Source of the DNA: Acholoe squamosa
Lineage: Eukaryota; Annelida; Polychaeta; Phyllodocida; Polynoidae
Direction of reading: 5' to 3'
Assembly: GCA_949317995.1 (NCBI GenBank)
Contig: OX439036.1
Coordinates: forward strand, 4,457,207-4,521,206
DNA length: 64,000 nucleotides
In this document: in pieces, positions 56,296 to 64,000 of the stretch
Position numbering within the stretch: the first letter of the stretch is position 1
Layout of the letters: every line of letters begins with the position of its first letter
The notes under the pieces: generated by a model
Seen by the model: the letters and a program-made list of their open reading frames with translations, nothing else
The model's database searches: none
What the model was told of the DNA's origin: nothing
Position numbers and translations under genes: made by a program

Positions 56296-56552
56296 TTAAC
56301 CCTTTAAGGGCCCCTGATGCAGGAGTGCATTATGTCCATTGAGCGTCATGATGCAGCAATGAAGTGCTGGCGAGACCACTTGCCAGCACTTCATTGGAGC
56401 ATCATGCCGACCCTCCAGGAGAACATGTCTCAACCCTGTAGGGTCGACATGATGCTCCAACGAAATACTGGCAAGTAGTCTCACAAGCACTGCATTGGTG
56501 CATCATGACGACCAATGGGCATGATGCACTCCTGCATCAGTGGCCTTTAAAG
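56296..56552. mobile_element. TTAA-type MITE, most complete copy
   Basis: TTAACCCTTTAAGGGCCCCT at the left and AGTGGCCTTTAAAGG at the right. Both arms are long: GATGCAGGAGTGCATTATGT and CCATTGAGCGTCATGATGCA on the left mirror TGCATCATGACGACCAATGG and GCATGATGCACTCCTGCATC on the right. A core hairpin GAAGTGCTGGCGAGACCACT then TGCCAGCACTTC lies left of centre. The right TTAA is lost. This copy shows that the family is essentially a nested palindrome. Confidence 0.85.
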
Positions 56553-57160
56553 GAAGAGGGAGGAAACGAGGAACAACCAGAAGATGGGAAGATGGGGTGA
56601 AGGGGTGAGAGATGCTGAAACTTAATCGAGGGAGAGATGGGGGTATTTGTTGTCGGGAGGGAAGAGAGGGTGATAGAGGGGAAGGCAGGTACATTTTCCA
56701 TGAAGGGAAGGCCAGAGGAAGAAATGAAGCAGAAAGAAAAGCGGAGCATTGAAAGGGTTTGGGGAGAACAGGAATTGATGAAGAATCAATGAAGGAAGTT
56801 AGGGAGTGGATGCATGAAAGACTGCAGAGTTATCTGGACTGGAATTGGGGAGGAGGTGTGATGGGAAGATAATTATCGTGACAGTGAGGCAGGTGAACAG
56901 GCAGGCAGGCAGTGTGACTGTGAGCATGCAGAAGAAGTGCAGTCTATATGAAAAAGAGTTGCCCTAGCAGGTTATTTGGTCCTGCAGATTTTACCTTTCT
57001 ACAGGCCTGGATTGAATTTGAAAGGGGCGAATACCTCAAATTTATCATCGTTAGGAAAGAAATAATGAAAAACAAGAAGCAACCAACTGATCATGTACCT
57101 CTTCAAAAAAAAAACAAAAAAAAAACACCTTTTGTTTTGCTGTAATGCCTGTAATAATGG
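56553..57160. other. intergenic, purine-rich
   Basis: G+A-rich stretch (56550-56930) without coding evidence. Confidence 0.5.
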
Positions 57161-57560
57161 TCCGCTTTGAAAGCTAGAAAACAAATTAAATTAAGCCCAG
57201 GTTCCCAAGACTACAGCCAGACAATTATCTCTAGCCTGGCAAAAGCCAATGCCCAACAAGTCTCGTATTGATTGGGAGTATTTATGGTGAAAAAAAAACC
57301 AGCGTTGTAGGAATAAAGTGTGTTTAGCAGAAAGTAGGCAGTCAAGACCCTATTCACCTTACTGACAGGCGTGCTAGAGAAGGAAAGGGAGAGTGGTGGA
57401 AATGAGGGCTGTCAGAGGCGGGTTGGGGAACCCACAAGTTGACCAAGCTAATCAGGTGCCGGCAGCTACTGTTTCATAATCAATAATGTGCGTGTTACCC
57501 ATCATTAGAGGAAGCGTTCAATAAACAATGGGAACTCTTGTTTTTTCCTAGGTGAAAAAT
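57161..57560. promoter_or_regulatory. candidate conserved non-coding block
   Basis: Non-repetitive stretch carrying GCTAATCA (57448, Otx/bicoid-type), CAGGTG E-box (57454), CATAATCAATAATG (57474) and AACAATGGGA (57523, SOX-type) within about 90 bp. The grouping resembles a developmental enhancer but rests on short words alone. Confidence 0.25.
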
Positions 57561-58129
57561 AGTTCAGAACACAAAAAAACAACTCTATATTGTCCTACAT
57601 TTATTAATTTACACATGCAAAAATCCATATAAATTTTGTACAAGAATATACTGTTAGATAGTCCATTGATTGATAAAAAACATCATAAGACTTAGCTGCC
57701 CTTGATACCAAACTGCCATTTGAATGGCACATTAGGGTTTCTCAAAAGTAATATTTCTGCAATATTCAATTCAAAGAACTATTACCTCTGGTACATGTAT
57801 ACTTGAACATTCAGCTTCAATATGTCATCCTGAAACACTTATTTAACTACTAGAAATCAGGATAATGAATAAGGAAAAAGGAGTGTCATTTCAAGTGTAA
57901 AACCTTGCCTAGCAACGTCATATCATTGATCATATATTTAACGAGTCAGGACATACTGGTGTATATGAAACACCCAGACCGTGTTGAAGGACACCACGCT
58001 TAGAGCCAGTTTCGGTACACAAACACATGCCCCCTGCTGCTAAAATACTGCAAATTTAATCATGGACATGGTTAAAAAGACAATATATACACCGGCACCA
58101 GCCTTCCCTTTACAACACGATAACCCTCG
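57561..58129. other. intergenic, no gene seen
   Basis: No supported feature. Confidence 0.5.
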
Positions 58130-58640
58130 AAGGGTGGCATAATGCCTTTACCATTATGCTCCATTGTCTCCCTGATGCACACAACCAGTGCTAGTGTGTC
58201 CTATTGCAGATATTCTATCAGAGTGTCATGTCTACCCTGTGATGCACACATCCAGTGCTAGTGGGTCCTATTGCTGATATTCTACTAGAGTGTCACGTCT
58301 ACCCTTTGATGCACACATCAAGTGCTAGTTGGTCCTATTGCCGATATTCTATCAGAGTGTCATGTCTACCCTTTGATGCACACATCAAGTGCTAGTTAGT
58401 CCTATTGCCAATATTCTATCAGAGTGTCATGTCTACCCTTTGATGCACACATCAAGTGCTAGTTAGTCCTATTGCCAATATTCTATCAGAGTGTCACGTC
58501 TACCCTTTGATGAACACATTTAGTGCTGGTGGGTCCTATTGCCAATATTCTATCAGAGAGTCACATCTACCCTTTGATGTACACACCCAGTGCTAGTCTG
58601 TCCTATTGCCGATATTCTATCAGAATGTCATGTCTACCCT
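58130..58640. repeat. 67 bp tandem array with MITE-like unit
   Basis: About seven copies of a 67 bp unit: TGATGCACACATCAAGTGCT, AGTTAGTCCTATTGCCAATA, TTCTATCAGAGTGTCATGTC, TACCCTT. The unit parallels the core of the TTAA-type MITE (GATGCACCAATGAAGTGCTGG ... CATTGGAGCATCATGCCGACCC). The left edge (58131, TAACCCTCGAAGGGTGGCAT) looks like a MITE end, and MITE arm text (CATGCATCATG, GTCATCATGATGCATG) follows at 58640-58840. Confidence 0.85.
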
Positions 58641-58850
58641 TTGGGAGTTTATCATTCTCCAGATGCATTGAATACAACTCAGATGAGTTAATTGCCAGGA
58701 CAGCTTTCATGCATCATGTCAAGTATTGGCCATTATGTCAACACATGGGAGTGTATCAACCCTGTCAGGTCATCATGATGCATGTATGCAGCACTGGAAT
58801 GTAACTCCACTCAGGGCTGCACTCATGCATCATGGTGACCAGAGCGCAAG
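58641..58850. mobile_element. MITE-related arm sequence after the array
   Basis: TTTCATGCATCATGTCAAGT, GGTCATCATGATGCATGTAT and GGGCTGCACTCATGCATCAT are family words, in the subfamily with the GCAGCACTGG...GGGCTGC sub-hairpin. No clear terminus. Confidence 0.6.
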
Positions 58851-59160
58851 GCAAACTTCAATAATGGCGGAGTAGTGACCACACGCACCCGTGGAGGGCT
58901 CTCTTGATTTCTAAGGATATTGGATTATTAAGCTATCAATGTCTTGATATTCAAGGACAAGATGACATTTGCTTGCAATATTGCAAGCTAACGTCACTGA
59001 GTCCTCGAATATCAATGCATTGATGCGTTTATTGCACTCATTCATCTGTCATACCCTCGTCTTTCCAACGACTTTTCGGGTAGAATCCAAACATGTCAAG
59101 TCCTGTACTTCTAGCACCGCCAAATATACGATCTCTAGTTGGTGTTCGCCTACATTTTGT
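58851..59160. other. intergenic, no gene seen
   Basis: No supported feature. Confidence 0.5.
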
Positions 59161-59300
59161 ATCCATTTTCTTATAAATAAATAAGAATCCATTGATTTTC
59201 GCACATGGCCCGGTACAAGGAATGGCCCGGACGGGGCGGGTCCCGACCCATATCGCTATGGAAAATCAATGGATTCTTATTTATTTCGAAGAAAATGGAG
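59161..59300. repeat. 140 bp palindrome with 40 bp arms
   Basis: ATCCATTTTCTTATAAATAA then ATAAGAATCCATTGATTTTC (59161-59200) pairs with GAAAATCAATGGATTCTTAT then TTATTTCGAAGAAAATGGAG (59261-59300). The 60 bp centre is G+C-rich (GGCCCGG, CGGGGCGGGTCCCGACCC). Arms differ at a few positions. Likely a small mobile hairpin. Confidence 0.88.
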
Positions 59301-59451
59301 AAATTAGGCATGGCATGTTCATATAGGATATCTAAAGATGTTTCCCTGTTAATAACTCCACCTTCCACCATTGGATTCTAGGCTAACGAGGTGTGTAAAC
59401 ATCAGGTATGTCGGAACCCTTTTTCAAATCCTGCATTGGCCTTGGTTTCTA

Positions 59452-59528
59452 GCACCAGTCGGCTTGGTATACTGGACAGCGAGCTCGCCTCCTGCCACAG
59501 CGGCCTGGGATCGATTCACCATAGAACC
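59452..59528 (+). tRNA. tRNA-like sequence, probably a relic or SINE head
   Basis: GGCTTGGTATACTGGAC resembles an A box (D arm) and GGATCGATTCA (59508-59518) resembles a B box (T arm), at near-normal spacing, with CGCCTCCTG where the anticodon loop would fall. The acceptor arms do not pair well (GCACCAG against text after CACC) and the T-stem is damaged. It could be the promoter head of a tRNA-derived SINE or a dead tRNA; a working tRNA is unlikely. Confidence 0.4.
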
Positions 59529-60644
59529 TAAACGTTTTTAACTGGAAAACTATGGCGTAGTTGACATTGTATACTTCGCCAATTTATTAACTTGGTCAGG
59601 TTCTAACCAAGATCGTCTTAGAAAAAAAGGACTCTGAGAGTGCAGTTAAACCCTAATAACGGAACGGGGTTGTGACCAAAAAGGCACTGTAGGGGCCAGA
59701 ATCGTGAGATAAACTGATATAATCAGCTGCTAAACATGCCATACTATTACATGAACGCTTAGTGCACACAGGAGTATCACATTAAAATAATGCATTAGAG
59801 GCATTAAGACATAAAACTTCTTATTTCTTTAGCCTGAACGTCGGAGGGTGTACCTGAGGTCCGGGGTGCTAGGATGTGTGATAGGGGTTCTACACACACC
59901 TCTATTGTACCCTGGACGCTGGGAGGTGTTGGCATAATGACCTTTAGTTTCTCACCCTTCTATAGCATATGGATAACACCGACACAGACTAAACCTGGTA
60001 ACCAGTCCATGCCCGTGTTTGTAAAGTATTTAGCCTTCATATCTTATTCTTTTCTTTTGAACCTCCCCTTATCCATGCTCCATTACAAACCCTTCCTCTA
60101 TACAGATCTATTACAAACTAGTAAAATAATAAAATGTCCTGTGTACAGACAAAACAGTCTACGGCAATTGTAAATTATAAGATATGAGATGATATTTGAA
60201 TATTTCCCATACATATCATTGTGTTGGAATAAAACACTTAGTTGTCCCATACAATAAACACAATTTACACATTTTAATAGCATGTTTGCAACATCCCACT
60301 ACAAAAGTGGGAGGGAGGTTACTCCACCACAGGGACTGGTAGTGAGCATTTTATGGATGAACTTACTTTTTTGGCTCCTTCCTTAGGCCTGTGTTATTGG
60401 TTGGCAGTTTTTATTAGGTTATGTTCTCTACTCAGACCTGTTTTTATGAGGCTTTATTCCTTATTAGATTCTAATTACATGGTACGGCTAGTGGTGCACC
60501 CTAGTGGCCCTTTTATGACATGCCTCAACGCTTATATAATTCAATGTATCTCTAAACCCGGCCTTAATATGAGACTGGTGTTCATTTGAATAATATATTA
60601 TGGCTTTCGATGCGTAAGATTCAATACCTCCATACCCAAGCATT

Positions 60645-60648
<4 letters not shown>
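59529..60648. other. intergenic, no gene seen
   Basis: No supported feature. Confidence 0.5.
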
Positions 60649-60696
<48 letters not shown>

Positions 60697-60702
60697 TAAA
60701 TA
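60648..60702. repeat. (TA)n microsatellite
   Basis: About 42 bp of TA followed by CATATATAAATATTTAA. Confidence 0.97.
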
Positions 60703-61140
60703 TTTAATTCCCTGGCACTACAGTGTACATGTGTAGGTTGTCTTATAGAGTGTTTGGGATAAACGATGGAATAATGGGTATATATGTAACTATCTAAATT
60801 ACTTGTTCTTTGTTCATCAGACAGTTCATGGTGAATTGATCTCTTGGGGATATGCAGCTACCCATGTCTGGGGTTTGTCATGTGGAGAGTCACTAATGTG
60901 CATCTCATCACTTACACTGTCAGCATACATCTAGCAGATTTTTAATATGGTAGCGGTAGGGAGGCACACCACTTAATGTGATGGTTACAGTGATTTAACT
61001 TACACAGATTCTGGACAGTGTGTTTATGTGAATATATTGAGGGGAAATGTGACACTACAGTCTAAACCTTTATGGAGCAAAAAATCTGTGTACAGTGTTT
61101 TGGCTTTTCATCCTGATAATGCGTGAGAGGGATATTCTTC
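60703..61140. other. intergenic, no gene seen
   Basis: No supported feature. Confidence 0.5.
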
Positions 61141-61360
61141 TAGAAAAACACTACATTCTCGCATTTCACAAAGCTCTTTGCTCATAGTTAATACCTTTTC
61201 TTGCAGAAGCGGAATAACTAAAGTGCTGCACTAATAATGGAATTGATTTTGGATGTCGGCCGCATAGATTATTAATCATACATATTTTTCTTCCCATCTC
61301 ATACAAATTGAAACACCAAAAAATCAGATGAAGGTCAACTACTTGAACAACATCACCCAT
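61141..61360. promoter_or_regulatory. candidate conserved non-coding block
   Basis: TTCACAAAGCTCTTTGCTC (61166), AATAATGGAATTGATTTTGG (61231) and GATTATTAATCATAC (61267) give dense TAAT and CAAAG words in non-repetitive sequence. Inference only. Confidence 0.2.
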
Positions 61361-61840
61361 TTTAAACCATGCTATTTACCCGGGCAGTAAAAGGCTTTTA
61401 CTTTCACCATCTTAGGTTGTATAGGTTCTTCATGTTAATCCAATTGCCTTATTCACCTCTGGCACCCATAAGGAGACAAGTACAAATTGTGTTAGCTTTA
61501 TCCCTCTCTGTGGATGTTGTTTTATGTTTCTCTTTATATATTCATAGATCTATGCTTAACCCCTGAAGTATAGCAGAGCCCTATACCCCTTTTTTCATGA
61601 TGATGAGAAGATTCACTCAAATCGTGTAATGAGTGAAAGCTAGATTTATGCACCCTGAGGCTCTAAAGAGTTAATAAGCATCATAATGAAATAAACATAA
61701 GATACACACAAATGCACTTTTGTTATTCTGATATAACAAAAAATTGATAATCTTTAAACAATTCATTTTGCAAACTATATAACAATATTCATCTACATTT
61801 AATATTTTTTTATGAACATACATTAAGTTGTGAAGCTGTA
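61361..61840. other. intergenic, no gene seen
   Basis: AT-rich; no supported feature. Confidence 0.5.
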
Positions 61841-62400
61841 AGTCAGTGCATTAGATTGGCAAATATTATTTTTGTGACACGAAGCTGGGCATGACGATGC
61901 ACAGCCTCACCCTTTAGCAGACTGATCATTACCCTCTAAGACTATCATTTAATGCCATTTACCATGCTCAAAGAAAGCAATTCATTTACACAAACACCCC
62001 CCAAACATTTACCCAGTCACCAAATGCTGCGTGATTTGCTCCCAAACCCATGTAAATCTGAAAGTGAAAACAGAATCACGACAAAACATGTGCCACTCAG
62101 TCATCTTAAAGCGCTTTACGGTCGCTGAAATAGCCACCATCTATTTTTCAGTAGCTTTTAGAGTAGTGTCCACTGCCTGCTAAATATGCCCTACGGAGGT
62201 AGGCGCCACAACCATATTCAACACACCCAATAGGCTGCTGCCTTCCAAGGGACATCAGTTGGAGGTATTAAAGCCACTCTCCAATCCCATTGTTTTGTAG
62301 AGTAACTCTGCACCAAAATAGAAATCTCCTTTCTCAGAAGCAGAGCAAGAGAAGAGGGATGTTCAAGTAAAGGTTAAGTAGCTCTTTGGCTAAAATTGAT
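61841..62400. promoter_or_regulatory. candidate conserved non-coding block
   Basis: Repeat-free stretch with CATTTAATGCCATTTACC (61946), GCTCAAAGAAAG (61966, TCF-like), CATTTACACAAACACC (61983, forkhead-like) and GTGCCACTCAGTCATC (62090). Its even complexity contrasts with the surrounding AT-rich drift. Needs cross-species comparison. Confidence 0.22.
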
Positions 62401-62921
62401 GAGTCAGCCCTATAATCAAGAATGCCAGGATTTTTTTCATTATTTTAAAGATAGTTCAAAAGATAGTTCAAAAATATTCAGAATGATTTGGAATTATGAA
62501 CTAGAGGGATTCAATTAAACTATCCAAACTAATTACATGATGACATGAGGTAGGTTGGGCCAGAGAGACTAGAAGGACAACATATATATAACATTGATCT
62601 CCAAAAGGCAGTGTTGAGGGACAGTGTACTATAGTTGTCTTTGTTAACCCAAGGCCCTCTGTTGTCTCCCGAAAGCCAGAGAACATTCTTATTCATCTAC
62701 TGCTTGATATGATTGTCTGACATTAATTTTAGCCACAGTTCAGACCGTCACCTGGTCTCCTGGCCCCCACTGGCCCCACCTGCCCCCCACAAGGCCCTGT
62801 TGCTTGTAATGTATGGTGTGTGTGGAATAAACTTGGAGGTGCTCGGAGACCTGTATGCTTCCAGTGGCCACACTGGGGGCAGCATGAGGCTATGTGGCCC
62901 TAGGAAGGGTGCAGGGGTGAG
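62401..62921. other. intergenic, no gene seen
   Basis: No supported feature. Confidence 0.5.
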
Positions 62922-62926
62922 CCAGG

Positions 62927-63282
62927 AGGGTGTTGCTCCTATAGTAAAAGGAAGAGCTGCCTAAAAATGCCCTCATTTCCAGTCCTTTCTTCTCATGTCG
63001 CTATAACTTGTCCCTTTTGTTGCTCACAAGTAGTCATTCAAGTACGGTGCTAAAAAAGGGGGATTTGCGTAGGTACCTAGTTACGAGAAGTCAGTCAGTA
63101 TAATAAGCTATAGAGCATGTGACATGAGTAGGTACCTGGTGTGCAGCTCTCTCTATTTTAAACAAGGCAGGTGACTTTTCAGACTAATGTGGTGAGTACA
63201 AGTACTTAGGTGTAGCAGTGCACGACTTGTTAGAAAAGAGGGCACATACTCACAGCTCTTTTTACAATAGGAGCAACACCCT
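62927..63282 (+). mobile_element. 356 bp element, AGGGTGTTGC termini, CCAGG duplication
   Basis: AGGGTGTTGCTCCTATAG and ATAGGAGCAACACCCT are perfect inverted tips, flanked by CCAGG at 62922-62926 and 63283-63287. The interior closely matches 11657-12014 (CCCTCATTTCCAGTCCTTTC, TTGTTGCTCACAAGTAGTC, TAGGTACCTGGTGTGCAGC). It is the cleanest copy in the window. Confidence 0.93.
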
Positions 63283-63287
63283 CCAGG

Positions 63288-64000
63288 CCTTGCCCCTGAG
63301 AACTGTACCTCAGAAAGAAGCCACCCGGGGCCACATAAAGGCTAGGACTTATTTCTAGAGGAGGGGAATGAGGAGGGAGGAGTGACGATAGAGGGAAAGT
63401 ATTGAGGTAAGGGCAGGGATAAGATAGATGGAGAGAAAGCATAAGACTTAGTGAGTAACTGAAGTTGATGTCATTTTTACTGCTGAAGTCGTACTGAGGG
63501 TTATAGAACTATATTAGAAAATTTCACAGACATATTTGCATCAGTGTGCCAGCCACACGAATAGAACAGAAAAGAGGAGATAAGACCCATTTCATGATCA
63601 TGGGCTAGGGAACCCTAGAACAGAAAGAAAACAAGGTGGCAAGAAATAGTGTCTTATGGAAAGGCTGACAAGGTTAAGATATTGCAGACCTGTGCAATGG
63701 TTAATATAATTCCAGTATTATATGTGAATTTGTAAGGGACGGGTATAACCCTACAGCACCTCCCCCTATGTGGGTGGGTGCCCCCTCCTGTACCTCTCAC
63801 CTGTGTCCTCACTCTCACCTGATTACCTACACCTGTCCTGATTACCTACACCTGTGTTGTGGTTAGTTACCACTGCTACCACCCTACCACCATGTTATGA
63901 GCTTTTGGGTGATTGATTTTTATATGTGGTCGTGATTTATAAGGCTTTAATAGATAGGGTGGTGGCCCAACCTCACACATACATTTAAAGGCCAAATATA
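63288..64000. other. intergenic, no gene seen
   Basis: Purine-rich at 63350-63440, otherwise plain; ACCTGATTACCTACACCTG and the near-identical GTCCTGATTACCTACACCTG form a short duplication at 63816-63855. Confidence 0.5.

Overview
This window looks like non-coding DNA from a large animal nuclear genome. It has no operon structure and no convincing intact protein-coding gene. Its long open frames fall in simple repeats, satellites or transposon remnants. Families of short terminal-inverted-repeat elements (MITEs), broken non-LTR retrotransposon reverse transcriptase, TA and GA microsatellites, a tRNA-like relic and a YY1-plus-NRF1 motif pair fit a metazoan. A marine invertebrate, perhaps an invertebrate deuterostome, is my guess, but nothing here fixes the species.

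Layout. Positions 399-620 hold a short copy of a 1.66 kb element found complete at 13658-15314. A 2.4 kb satellite of 48 and 39 bp units fills 1583-4030. Positions 4.3-13.5 kb are a dense field of MITEs, including a hairpin element (8110-8460) and a nested cluster (10965-12060) where empty and filled insertion sites can be compared. From 13.6 to 17.6 kb come the long element, a TA/GT microsatellite fused to a palindrome, and more MITEs. The stretch 18.1-19.9 kb is high-complexity and partly CpG-bearing and could be regulatory. From 20.5 to 29 kb there is a pogo-like MITE, degenerate tandem arrays and a head-to-head composite element. Positions 30.0-31.6 kb hold a palindrome and a promoter-like YY1/NRF1 block. 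Arrays built from TACAATTT-type words fill 32.15-33.09 kb. From 33 to 44 kb sequence is mostly low in recognisable features apart from arrays at 39.2-40.9 kb and a few MITEs. Positions 44.6-46.1 kb are a tandem array split by two elements. From 46.3 to 56.6 kb come purine microsatellites, a second 77 bp palindrome, a reverse transcriptase fossil, a 1.1 kb inverted-repeat element and more MITEs. From 57 to 64 kb there are candidate conserved elements, a satellite that seems to have grown out of a MITE, a palindrome, a tRNA-like sequence and another 356 bp element.

How the parts relate. The commonest family has TTAA at its ends, CCCTTTAAAGG termini and a core hairpin around GAAGTGCTGG. It occurs at about 15 places and resembles non-autonomous piggyBac-type elements. 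A second group carries CACTG termini and TA duplications. A third carries AGGGTGTTGC termini, a 5 bp duplication and the target CCAGG. No transposase gene is visible, so all of these would depend on enzymes encoded elsewhere. The only protein-coding remains I trust are two reverse transcriptase fragments.
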